Source: Kumtagia ephedrae
GTDB taxonomy: Bacteria; Pseudomonadota; Alphaproteobacteria; Rhizobiales; Rhizobiaceae
DNA: 64,000 nucleotides
Assembly (NCBI RefSeq): GCF_003012745.1
Contig: NZ_PXYK01000006.1
Location: 186,001-250,000 of the forward strand
Reading direction: 5' to 3'
The first letter of the stretch is position 1, and the number at the start of each line of letters is the position of its first letter. Positions 17,744 through 26,054 of this stretch are shown piece by piece. The position numbers and the translations under genes were made by a program. The notes below the pieces were generated by a model. The model was not told the DNA's origin and ran no database searches. It saw only the letters and a list, made by a program, of their open reading frames with translations.

Positions 17744-18645
17744 CGCGGCGTCGCGAAGCCCTGCTCGATCGCCGACAGCACGCGGCGGGTCGCCTGAAGG
17801 CCGCCGGCGGCGATGTAGAAGTCGGCGGCGGGCAGGTAGATCACCTGCCCCTTCTTCCAGGCGGTCGTGCCGGCGATCAGCTCGTTGTCGAGCGTCGCCC
17901 TGGCGTTCTGCTCGCCGGTGCCGATCGCCGCGGCGCGATCGAGCACCAGCAGCCAGTCGGGGTTGGCCTTGGCGATGAACTCGAATGAGACGGCCTCGCC
18001 GTGGCTCGCCGCCTCCACGTCCTCGACGGCGGGCTCGACGCCGAGCGTCTTGTGCACCCAGCCGAAGCGCGATCCGGGGCCGTAGGCCGTGACCTTGGGC
18101 CCGTTGGTCATGACGATGAGCGCCCTGCCCTTGCCCTTCGCCGCCTGGCGGACGGCGTCTATCGCGGCGTCCAGTTCGGCGGCGGCGGCCTCGGCCTCCT
18201 CCGTCTTGCCGAAGACCGCGCCATAGGCGGCGACGCGCGCCTTCGCCTCGGCCAGCAGGTCGTCGCCGGTCACGGTCATGTCGATGGTCGGCGCGACCTG
18301 GGCGGTGGCCTTCACCTTGGTCGACGAGCGGCCGCCGACGATCACCAGGTCGGGTTCCAGCGCGTTGAGCGCCTCGAGGTCGGGCTCGAACAGCGTGCCG
18401 ACGACTTCAGCCTTTTCGGCCAGCGGTGCCAGTTCCGGCAGATAGAGCTTGTCGGGGATGCCGGCCGGCACGACGCCGAGGGCGAGCAGCGTGTCGATCG
18501 CGGCGATGTCGTAGACGGCCACCGTGGCGGGAACGCCGTCGATCGTCGCCGGACCGCGCGCGGTGTCGATCTCGACCGCGTTCGCCGGGACCGCCGCGAA
18601 GACCATGGCCGCAACCAGGCCGGCCAGCAGCCGAACATGCTTCAT
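17740..18645 (-). CDS. Ferric-siderophore-binding periplasmic protein, FatB/YclQ-like
   Basis: A 301-residue class III binding protein. The signal peptide is MKHVRLLAGLVAAMVFAAVP, with cleavage near PANA-VE. Two lobes (about 30-150 and 170-300) are joined by a long helix; ALEPDLVIVGGRSS and GWVHKTLGVEP are typical of the family. The start at 18645 gives a proper signal peptide, unlike the longer in-frame start at 18756. It lies 43 bases after the asbF-like gene and opens the importer half of the locus. Petrobactin or its 3,4-catechol relatives are the expected ligand. Confidence 0.9.
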   Translation of the reverse strand: MKHVRLLAGLVAAMVFAAVPANAVEIDTARGPATIDGVPATVAVYDIAAIDTLLALGVVPAGIPDKLYLPELAPLAEKAEVVGTLFEPDLEALNALEPDLVIVGGRSSTKVKATAQVAPTIDMTVTGDDLLAEAKARVAAYGAVFGKTEEAEAAAAELDAAIDAVRQAAKGKGRALIVMTNGPKVTAYGPGSRFGWVHKTLGVEPAVEDVEAASHGEAVSFEFIAKANPDWLLVLDRAAAIGTGEQNARATLDNELIAGTTAWKKGQVIYLPAADFYIAAGGLQATRRVLSAIEQGFATPR

Positions 18646-18688
18646 ATCCCGTCTCCGTCCTCCGCGGCCGGCATGCTCCGGGCCGCCG

Positions 18689-19570
18689 CTAAATCCTTCG
18701 TGCAACGCTCTGGTTTTGCACATACGGGAAGGCGGCGGGGCGCGGCAAGGCGTCATGACGGCCCGTCAGGCGTTTTATCGCCAGCCGGTCCTTGCGCAGC
18801 ACGTTGAAGCAGTCGTTGCCGAACCATTCGAGCGACGCCTCGACCTGCGGGTCGCCGACCAGTTCGTCGAAGAAAGGTGCGTAATCCACCTCGCCCTCGA
18901 AGAGCGGCGTCAGTCCGTCTCGGCTGCCGGCGGCGGCATAGACGTTGGCCGGCGCGAACACGGCGAGATCGGCGCGCGAGCGGACGTTCTTCAAGTGGTA
19001 ATGGCTGACATAGGGCCGCAGCGCCGCGTGCGCCGCCACGGGATCGTCGCCGCCCTCCCAGACATGCAGCGTGTCGAAGTTCAGCCGGAAGGCCGGGTGG
19101 TCGACTTCCGCGACGAGGTCGAGCGTCGAGGCGCAGGTGTCGGCCAGCGTGTCGGGATGGGTCTCGGCCAGCATGGACAGGCCGAAATCGGCGGCGATGG
19201 CCGATATCTCGCGCAGCCGCGCGGCGATGAGACGCCTGACATCGGCCGGCGTGTCGCGGCTGCCGCGGCTGCCGGCGAAGGTGCGCAGCTTGCCGGCGCG
19301 CCAGTTGCAGGCAAGGCGGCAGAGGTCGACCGTCTTCCTGCGCAAGGCTTCGGCGTCGCCCTCGAGCGGCAGGTAGTCGCTGAGCATCGGCACGCTCAGG
19401 CCGAGCCCAGCCAGCCAGTCGGCGTTGCGGTGCGGCTGATGCACGAGGTTGCGGGCGTGCACGCCCCACAATTCGATGCCCTGGAAATCGTTCGCGGCCG
19501 CCCACATGGCGATGTCCTCGAGCGAGACCAGATGGTGGCGGAAGCTGATGGTGCAGAGCGAGATCTTCAT
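18689..19570 (-). CDS. asbF: 3-dehydroshikimate dehydratase, AsbF-like
   Basis: A 293-residue TIM-barrel enzyme. The start MKISLCTISFRHHLVSLEDI and the motif GIELWGVHARNL are characteristic of AsbF of Bacillus. Likely metal and catalytic residues are Glu136, Asp166, His169, His192 and Glu248. AsbF converts 3-dehydroshikimate into 3,4-dihydroxybenzoate, the catechol of petrobactin. It overlaps the preceding asbDE-like gene by 4 bases. Its position within a full set of asb homologues makes this role much more likely than a general sugar isomerase. Confidence 0.9.
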   Translation of the reverse strand: MKISLCTISFRHHLVSLEDIAMWAAANDFQGIELWGVHARNLVHQPHRNADWLAGLGLSVPMLSDYLPLEGDAEALRRKTVDLCRLACNWRAGKLRTFAGSRGSRDTPADVRRLIAARLREISAIAADFGLSMLAETHPDTLADTCASTLDLVAEVDHPAFRLNFDTLHVWEGGDDPVAAHAALRPYVSHYHLKNVRSRADLAVFAPANVYAAAGSRDGLTPLFEGEVDYAPFFDELVGDPQVEASLEWFGNDCFNVLRKDRLAIKRLTGRHDALPRPAAFPYVQNQSVARRI

Positions 19571-20874
19571 TCGGCGGCTCCCAGCATCGGGACGGGATTT
19601 TCAGGGGCAAGTCCACGGGCGGCGCACCAGTCGCGGAACACCTCGCCCAGCCGCGCCTTGATGCGGCTCTCGATGCCGTCGAGCGTGTCGAGCCGGCGGA
19701 ACAGGTCAGCGGCGAGGTCGCGGTCGCCGGTCTGAGCGAGCCTCATGGCCGCGTAGTGCACGGCCTTGAACTCCTGGATCAGCCGCTCGATCTCGTCGCA
19801 CCAGAAGTCGAAATCGGCATTGGCGAGCTTCAGCGACCGCCAGAAGAAGGCGAAGCCGTGCTCATAGGCGTATTTGCGGATGGAGATGACCGGCAGTTCG
19901 CGCAGCGCCGTGGCGAGGTCGGCCAGCGTCACGCCGTCCCGGCCGTCGAGATGGGCGCGGACGATACGGCGCACGGCGGCGACCAGCGGGTTGGCATGCG
20001 GCTGGTGGCAGGCGAGGAAGTAGTCGCGCAGGTCGGCATCCGCAGGGGGGCGGGCTTCGTGGCGGTCGAAGAGGAAGCCGCCGGCCACGGTCGGCTGGCG
20101 GATCGCGTCGAGGATCTTGTCGCGCTCGATGCGGCCTTCCCAGCGGAAGTCGGGATCGTTGACCTGCCAGACCATCGGGTCGTCGGTCTTCTCCAGCATC
20201 AGGTAATGCGGGAAAGGGTTCTGGTTGAACTTGTTCTCGCGCTCCGGCAGGTGGAACAGGTCCAGCATCACCATCAGGTGCTGGCCGTCGCGCCGGCGCT
20301 CGATGAGGTCGAGCATGACTGCGACGTTCTCGTCCTTCGAGCGGGCGCGGTCGTACCATTCCTGCATGCGCACGCCGTAGAGACGCTCGTACCAGGAGCG
20401 GAAGAACTGGTGGTCGACGGAGCCGTGGTGATAGGCGAGCGCCCAGCGCTCGGTGATGGCGAAATCCGCGTCCCAGACACCGAAATAGAAGGGCCGCTGG
20501 TCGATGCCGGAGCGCTTCAGCGCGTCGCAGACGCTGCTGACGAAACAATGCACCTTGATGTCGATATAGTCCTCGCCATGGACGCCCTCCCCCGCCGGCT
20601 CCGCCTTGGCGGGAGCGACGGCGACAATGGCGTCACCGGTGAACAGCCCGGCGAGTTCCGCCACCGTGGCGATGTCCTGCCGGTTGATCGCCTCCTCCGG
20701 CGCCGACAGGCCGAACTGCAGCTCCAGTGCCAGAAAGATCTCGAGGATGAGAACCGAGTCGAGATAGAGATCCTCGTTGAGCCGCGCCCCGGGCCCGAAA
20801 CGGTCGAGATGGGCGTGGTTGAGCTGATCGCGCAAAACGCTGCGGATCGCCTCGATCACCTGGTCCTTCGTCAT
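19567..20874 (-). CDS. asbD-asbE: Carrier protein-petrobactin synthase fusion, AsbD-AsbE-like
   Basis: A 435-residue protein. Residues 1-80 are an acyl carrier protein with LDSV, Ser40 being the phosphopantetheine site. Residues about 100-430 match AsbE, the condensing enzyme that moves the 3,4-dihydroxybenzoyl group from the carrier to spermidine (FYFGVWDADFAITE and the His-rich AYHHGSVDHQFF). In Bacillus these are two genes, asbD and asbE; here one frame covers both, joined by an Ala/Pro/Glu-rich linker at about 82-98. Its start overlaps the asbC stop by one base. Confidence 0.88.
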   Translation of the reverse strand: MTKDQVIEAIRSVLRDQLNHAHLDRFGPGARLNEDLYLDSVLILEIFLALELQFGLSAPEEAINRQDIATVAELAGLFTGDAIVAVAPAKAEPAGEGVHGEDYIDIKVHCFVSSVCDALKRSGIDQRPFYFGVWDADFAITERWALAYHHGSVDHQFFRSWYERLYGVRMQEWYDRARSKDENVAVMLDLIERRRDGQHLMVMLDLFHLPERENKFNQNPFPHYLMLEKTDDPMVWQVNDPDFRWEGRIERDKILDAIRQPTVAGGFLFDRHEARPPADADLRDYFLACHQPHANPLVAAVRRIVRAHLDGRDGVTLADLATALRELPVISIRKYAYEHGFAFFWRSLKLANADFDFWCDEIERLIQEFKAVHYAAMRLAQTGDRDLAADLFRRLDTLDGIESRIKARLGEVFRDWCAARGLAPENPVPMLGAAE

Positions 20875-22148
20875 CACGCTACCTCCCGCGCCGGGACAGC
20901 GAAGCGGCCGGCGGCATACTGCGCCGCCACCTCGCGGCGGCTGATCTTGCCGTTGGCCTGGCGCGGTACGGCCTCGATCTGGACGAATTCCATCGGCACC
21001 TGATGGCCGGCGAGATTTTCGGCGCACCAGGCCCGCAGCGCCTGGCCATCGAGCGCCCTGTCGGCGCTGAACAGCAGGCCGACCCGCTCGCCCGCCAGCG
21101 CATCGGCCTTGCGGAAGGCGACGGCGTCGGTGACGCCAGGCATGGCCATCACCACGTCCTCGACCTCCTTCGGATAGACGTTGAGGCCGGAGACGTTGAT
21201 GGTGTCATCGAGCCGCGAGACGAAGACCAGCATGCCGTCGGGTCTGAGATAGCCAAGATCGCGGGTGAGGACCGTGCCGGCTGGACCGGAGACGACGATC
21301 TCGGCCGGCGCCGTCGGATCGTTGCTTGCTGTCACAACGTGATGCGGCAGCACGAAGCCCATGTCGGCGGGGTCGGCGAGGTCGGGATTGATTGCGATGC
21401 AGCCGGCCTCCGAGCAGCCGTATTGCTGATAGAGATGCGTGGTGCGGGCACGGATGCGCTCGAACCACGGTCCGGGCAGGATGGTGCCCGAGGTCATGGC
21501 GGCGTGGATCGCCTCGCCCTGCGGCAAGAGCCGCGCCAGCGTGTGCAGAACCGCCGGCGAGGAATAGAGCAGCGGCCGCTCGATGCCGTGCAGCCGGCGC
21601 AGCAGGTATTTCGGGTTGCCGGCATCGACGACGACGGGCGTCCTGCCGCGATGCAGCGCCACCAGTATGCCGCAGATCAGCCCATAGGAATGCGTCGTCG
21701 GACAGGCCACGACCGGCGTCATGTCCCGCGGCTCGCGGAAGGCGGCGGCGTAGCTCGCCACCTCGGCGTCGATCTCCCGCCAGCCGCGGGCGATGCATTT
21801 CGGCGCGCCGGTGGTGCCGGAGCTCATCTGGATGAGTTGGCCCTGCGGCGGCTGGGAAGGCTCGGACGACAAGGCTTCCGCCGCGAGGCTGTTCCAGAAC
21901 AGCGTGTCGCAGCCCGCCGCCTCGGCCATGCGCCGCGCCGCCGCGTGCGGTGTCGCCGGATGAATCGGGAAGACGCTGGCGCCGATGCCGCGGATGGCGA
22001 AGAACAGCGCCAGCCAGCGCGCCGTGTCGGAGAAGCAGACGGCATAGCGCCGGTCCGGCTTTTCACCCAACCCGGCCTGCGCCGCGGTTTCGGCTACCAA
22101 TTCATCGAACTGCCGTCTGTCGAAATACCTGTCGTCGATCTCGATCAT
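20874..22148 (-). CDS. asbC: 3,4-dihydroxybenzoate-AMP ligase, AsbC-like
   Basis: A 424-residue ANL-family adenylating enzyme, short as AsbC is. The P-loop SSGTTGAPK is at 109-117, the AMP-binding motif is YQQYGCSEAG, the hinge motif is SRLDDTINVSGLNVYP, and the catalytic Lys lies in RQANGKISRRE near the C-terminus. It should activate 3,4-dihydroxybenzoate and load it on the carrier domain encoded just downstream. It starts 12 bases after the asbB-like stop. Confidence 0.9.
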   Translation of the reverse strand: MIEIDDRYFDRRQFDELVAETAAQAGLGEKPDRRYAVCFSDTARWLALFFAIRGIGASVFPIHPATPHAAARRMAEAAGCDTLFWNSLAAEALSSEPSQPPQGQLIQMSSGTTGAPKCIARGWREIDAEVASYAAAFREPRDMTPVVACPTTHSYGLICGILVALHRGRTPVVVDAGNPKYLLRRLHGIERPLLYSSPAVLHTLARLLPQGEAIHAAMTSGTILPGPWFERIRARTTHLYQQYGCSEAGCIAINPDLADPADMGFVLPHHVVTASNDPTAPAEIVVSGPAGTVLTRDLGYLRPDGMLVFVSRLDDTINVSGLNVYPKEVEDVVMAMPGVTDAVAFRKADALAGERVGLLFSADRALDGQALRAWCAENLAGHQVPMEFVQIEAVPRQANGKISRREVAAQYAAGRFAVPAREVA

Positions 22149-22160
22149 CGTCGTTTTCCT

Positions 22161-23873
22161 TCAGGCATGGAGGGCGTTGGCGACCAGCCGGCTCGATCGG
22201 CCGGTGCCGAGCTTGTGGGCCAGCAGCGTTTCCACGGCGATCTTCGGCCGGAAGAGGCCAAGGCGATCCTGGCGAGCGACGAGGCCGCGCTCGCTTGCAT
22301 AGGCGGCCAGCAGCTGCCGCACCGTGCTCCAGAAATCGGCTTCGGGAAGGCCGTAGCCGGCCTGGAAAAGGTGCGCGATCTCGGCGAGATTGAAGACGAA
22401 CAGCGCGTCGCTCACCAGTTCGCCGAGGCTCTCGACCGTTTCCATCCAGTAAAACTCGTCCGGCCGTGCGGATCGGTAGATGGGGTCGAGCGCCAGGAAA
22501 TCGGGAAGACCCTCCCGGCTGCGCAGGAAGTCCGGGACGTATTCGAGGCTGTCGTGGAAATCGCGCAGCGCCAGCCGCACCGGCCAGCCGTTGCGATGGA
22601 TCAGAACCATGTTCTGGCCGTGCGATTCGGTGGCGATGCCGTGGCCGACCAGCAGGTGCCAGACCGGCAGGACGGCGACCTGCAGCAGCTGCGCCAGCCA
22701 GGCATGGAAGCTGTAGCGTCGGATCCATTCGTCGACGAACGGCTTCCCGTCGCGCTCGACCATCATCAGCGCATTGAACGGCACGGCGGCCTCGCCGGGG
22801 CCGAGGATAGAGGCCGCGCTGCGGCGCCAGATCGCGGCGATCTGCCCGGCGAGCGGTCCCTCGCGGCCGGCGATGATGCCGGCATATTCGTCGAGGACGG
22901 CGAGCGGGTAGCGCGTATCGAACAGCGGATCGCCGGCGACGACGTCGCCCAGCCAGCGCGACAGCAGCGGTGCGGTGCAGACCGAATGCGGCTCGATGGT
23001 GCGCAGCGACGAGGTGTTGACCATGTTCATGGACAGCTTGACGTTGGCGCTGGCCGGACGGTCGGCGTTGAGCAGGGTGCGGACCGACTGGCTCGCCGTG
23101 TAGCGGTCGCCGGCCAGGCCGAGGAAATGCGCCTTGCCGGCGGCCAGCCACGGCGCCATCAGCCCGTCCTTGAGCGCCCCCCACTGCCAGGGATGCAGCG
23201 GCAGCAGGGCGAAGCGGTCATTGTCCAGCCCGCGCTCGACGCGCCGCCGCTGCAGCTCATGGAATGCCGGCTCGCCGAGTTCCTCGGTCCAGAAAGCCGT
23301 CTCGCTGCGCGGCAGGCGCTGGTGGACGTCGCTGCGGTCCACCAGCAGCCAGGCGAGCTGGAAGGCATTACCCGCTTCCGGCCCGTAGCGGCGCTGGTCG
23401 TCCTCGCTGAAGCCGGTGCGCGCCTTGAAGCAGGGGTGATACGCGTGCCCCTCGTCCAGGGCGCCCTCCAGCGCGGCGAAGTCCATCGGGCGACGGTGCG
23501 CAGCGGGCAGGTTGGCGTCGTTCCAGCGGCAGTTGGCGACGGTGCGCTCCAGTTCGTCCAGCAAGCGCAGCCTGCGCTCCGGTTCGCCGGGCAGGCATTC
23601 GACGAGTTCCGCGAGTCGGGCTGCACGCCATCCCTTGTCGGAATCGGCCTCGACCGAATCCGCCTCCACCCGTACCCTGTCATAAGCGGCGATGGCACCC
23701 AGGCAACGGAAGTGCTTGCCACCCGCCCGCCATTCGAAGCGGAGCCGGTCGCCGTTCTTGCGCAGTTCGGGGTCGACAAGCCCCTCGAACAGCATGGCCT
23801 CGGCCAGCTGCCGCACGACCCGCCGCTCAGGTGCCGATCCCAGGTCAAGAGGCAATGGCACTGCCATCTCCAT
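22161..23873 (-). CDS. asbB: NIS siderophore synthetase, AsbB-like (IucA/IucC family)
   Basis: A 570-residue NRPS-independent siderophore synthetase. Family motifs visible are KLSMNMVNTSSLRT (nucleotide and carboxylate binding), LPLHPWQW, ATESHGQNM and the FhuF-like C-terminal region. It joins citrate or a citryl-spermidine intermediate to an amine using ATP. The start at 23873 overlaps the preceding gene by 29 bases; an ATG six bases later is equally possible, and the ATG at 23918 would overlap more. It is the second of two such synthetases, as in the Bacillus asb operon. Confidence 0.9.
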   Translation of the reverse strand: MEMAVPLPLDLGSAPERRVVRQLAEAMLFEGLVDPELRKNGDRLRFEWRAGGKHFRCLGAIAAYDRVRVEADSVEADSDKGWRAARLAELVECLPGEPERRLRLLDELERTVANCRWNDANLPAAHRRPMDFAALEGALDEGHAYHPCFKARTGFSEDDQRRYGPEAGNAFQLAWLLVDRSDVHQRLPRSETAFWTEELGEPAFHELQRRRVERGLDNDRFALLPLHPWQWGALKDGLMAPWLAAGKAHFLGLAGDRYTASQSVRTLLNADRPASANVKLSMNMVNTSSLRTIEPHSVCTAPLLSRWLGDVVAGDPLFDTRYPLAVLDEYAGIIAGREGPLAGQIAAIWRRSAASILGPGEAAVPFNALMMVERDGKPFVDEWIRRYSFHAWLAQLLQVAVLPVWHLLVGHGIATESHGQNMVLIHRNGWPVRLALRDFHDSLEYVPDFLRSREGLPDFLALDPIYRSARPDEFYWMETVESLGELVSDALFVFNLAEIAHLFQAGYGLPEADFWSTVRQLLAAYASERGLVARQDRLGLFRPKIAVETLLAHKLGTGRSSRLVANALHA

Positions 23874-25629
23874 GGAAGCTGGCGGTAAGGCCGAAGATCG
23901 GATTGGGCAGGGGTGCATAGAGCGCGCGCTCGTTGTCGGTCTGCAATTCGTCGACGTCGAACAGCCGGGCCGTCAGGTTCGCCTTGAAGGTGACGGTGGG
24001 CCGGTCGAGCAGGCCGCGGACGAATTCGCGACCCACGCCGCCGGTGGTGCGGGCGAGATGCTCCAGGCGGTCGCGCAGGATGCGCAGCAGCAGCTCCTCG
24101 TCGGCCAGTCCGTCATGGCCCATGCGGGCGACCACGGAGAAGACCTGGTTGACGATCAGGTAATAGGCAAAACGATCCTGGATATCGCGGTCGTCGTAGA
24201 AGAGCGAGCCGATCCCGGCGGTTTCCGGGACATGCAGGCTGAAGCGGGCGCGGTGGCGCCTGGACAGGTAAAAACCCTGGTTGTCGCGATAGTAGCTGGC
24301 CGTCGGATAAAGCTCGCTCACGTCCAGCAGGCTGTTCTGCTGGTGCGCTTCGAGGGCGACGCCATAGTCGTCGTAGAGCATTACCAACGGGTCGAGGACG
24401 CAGTCGAGATAGCGGCGGAACCACTGCTCGGCGACCAGCGCGGGATGCGCGCCGTCGCGGGCGCAGATGGTCCGCACGATGCGCTCCAGCCGAGACGGCT
24501 CGCCGCTAAGCGGCTCCGCGGTCAGGGCGGCCACGGTGACCTTGCCCCGTGCGGCGCCGGCGGCGAACGGATTCTCGCGCAGGATCACCTCGAAGCCGCT
24601 CTCGGCGCGATCCGGCATGTCGAGCGTGAGAAATGCGGGGTCGAGGATCATGCGGAACCGTGGATTGGCGGTGGCGATGCCGGTCCGTCCAACCAGCTTG
24701 GCCATCGCGACGCCCGCCTCCAGCTCCTTGCGGCGGTTGAGCCTGATGGAATTGGTGATGCGCACCGGCAGCGAGAACTTCAGCATCCACGGCACGTCCG
24801 GGCTGTAGACGGTGCGGACCGACGAAGTTGCCGTGAAGGCGGGACCAGCCGGGCCGAGCGCCCGCAGCCGGCCGGTGCGCTCCAGCGCGCGCACCTCCGG
24901 ATCGAGCAGCAGCGCCTCGGCCTGAAGGGGGTGCATGGGCAGCGGCACTTCGCCGTCGCGCAGCTTTAGGCCGGCGGTCTCCGGCCCGATCAGCGACGCA
25001 GCGATCTGCGGCGCCGAAAGGTCCGCCACTGATTTGTGGCTCACCATCGTGGCATCGGCGGCGAACCAGAACAGCTGGAAGTTCCCGCCGAGTTCCGGCG
25101 CATAGGCCGGCTCCTGCCAGCCGGTCATGCCCTGGCGGCTCTTCGGCGTCGGATGCAGTGCATGCCCGAAGACCAGCGACTGCTCGGCGGCGATGAAAGA
25201 ATCGTCGTCGGCCGGCCACGGCCGCGCATCGATGTAGCGCTCCGTCTGCTGGTAACTCAGCAGCGCGCGGCCGAGCAGTTCGAGCTCATGGCCGCGAAGC
25301 CGGTCGCTGCGCTCCTCCGGCAGCTGCCGGTATGCTTCCTGCAGCAGCATCTGCAGGGCGGCGAGCGGCTCCGCCTGCCGCCAGCCGGCCTCGCCGCTGC
25401 GCCGCAGCCACGCCCGCCCGAAACGATGCGGCCCGCACCGGGAATGCGAAACGACTTCCGCGCGGAGCGTCGCCTGCTGCGCCGACAGAACCCATTCGAT
25501 GCAGTCGACCGCTTCTTCGGGGTCGCTCCAGTGCTGGATCACCCGGCCGGGCGATACCTCGCGCACATAACAATTGGCGAAATTCTGGAACGTCGCGTGT
25601 TCCGCGACCTGCCGCGAGGTCTGCTTCAT
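23845..25629 (-). CDS. asbA: NIS siderophore synthetase, AsbA-like (IucA/IucC family)
   Basis: A 594-residue IucA/IucC synthetase and the first biosynthetic gene. Motifs include TPKSRQGM, PLPMHPLQAEALLL, TSSVRTVY, KFSLPVRITNSIRL and ALEAHQQNSLLDV. AsbA condenses citrate with spermidine. Gene order A, B, C, DE, F followed by the importer supports this over aerobactin-type use, because no lysine hydroxylase or acetylase is present. It starts 89 bases downstream of the DUF2218 gene and may share its promoter. Confidence 0.9.
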   Translation of the reverse strand: MKQTSRQVAEHATFQNFANCYVREVSPGRVIQHWSDPEEAVDCIEWVLSAQQATLRAEVVSHSRCGPHRFGRAWLRRSGEAGWRQAEPLAALQMLLQEAYRQLPEERSDRLRGHELELLGRALLSYQQTERYIDARPWPADDDSFIAAEQSLVFGHALHPTPKSRQGMTGWQEPAYAPELGGNFQLFWFAADATMVSHKSVADLSAPQIAASLIGPETAGLKLRDGEVPLPMHPLQAEALLLDPEVRALERTGRLRALGPAGPAFTATSSVRTVYSPDVPWMLKFSLPVRITNSIRLNRRKELEAGVAMAKLVGRTGIATANPRFRMILDPAFLTLDMPDRAESGFEVILRENPFAAGAARGKVTVAALTAEPLSGEPSRLERIVRTICARDGAHPALVAEQWFRRYLDCVLDPLVMLYDDYGVALEAHQQNSLLDVSELYPTASYYRDNQGFYLSRRHRARFSLHVPETAGIGSLFYDDRDIQDRFAYYLIVNQVFSVVARMGHDGLADEELLLRILRDRLEHLARTTGGVGREFVRGLLDRPTVTFKANLTARLFDVDELQTDNERALYAPLPNPIFGLTASFHGDGSAIAS

Positions 25630-25718
25630 CTGTCATCACCACGAGGGTTGACCGATTAGAATCCGTGGCAGCGGCTGGGGTCCTGACGGTTTGTTGGAAA
25701 CGGATTTCCCAGGGAGCG

Positions 25719-26003
25719 TCAGCTGCTCCAGGCGATGGCCCGGTCTTCCTCGCGAAAGGCGAAACGGGCGAGATGGTCGGCGATCACCGCTTTCGCCTGG
25801 GGCAACTGGTCCGCCTCGGAAACGGCGAGGCGGACCGTCAGCGCCTCGTCGTCGGCATCCATGACGGCGGTGCCGAATGAAAAACGGCATTCGCCGTGGC
25901 GCTCGCCATGCACCACCTCGATCTTGTGGGCGAAGTGCTTGCACAGCTGGGTGAGATATTTCGGACCGTGCGCGGTCTCGAAGCGTCCCGTCGACTCGAC
26001 CAT
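25719..26003 (-). CDS. DUF2218 family protein
   Basis: A 94-residue cytoplasmic protein with the DUF2218 pattern: KYLTQLCKHFAHK near the start, an FSFGTAVMDADDEAL strand pair and a C-terminal HLARFAFRE helix. The biochemical role is not established. It lies between the siderophore receptor and asbA. A second DUF2218 domain is fused to the siderophore reductase at 48758, which ties the family to iron-siderophore metabolism in this organism. The two flanking gaps are short (51 and 89 bases), consistent with one operon. Confidence 0.85.
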   Translation of the reverse strand: MVESTGRFETAHGPKYLTQLCKHFAHKIEVVHGERHGECRFSFGTAVMDADDEALTVRLAVSEADQLPQAKAVIADHLARFAFREEDRAIAWSS

Positions 26004-26054
26004 GATGATCTTCCTCGTCAGATTCTTCGTGCCGCCCCCGGCCCGTTCATCCGT

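Noticed and set aside
18689-19570. General hydroxypyruvate isomerase or sugar isomerase call
   Set aside because: The N-terminal SLCTISFRHHLVSLEDI and the place within a full asb gene set point to AsbF instead.
21003-23888. Plus-strand open frame of 961 codons
   Set aside because: Antisense to asbC- and asbB-like genes, with low-complexity composition. A mirror frame.
22161-25629. Aerobactin or rhizobactin biosynthesis
   Set aside because: Two IucA/IucC proteins are present, but no lysine monooxygenase, acetyltransferase or diaminopropane genes. The AsbC/D/E/F homologues indicate a petrobactin-type product.
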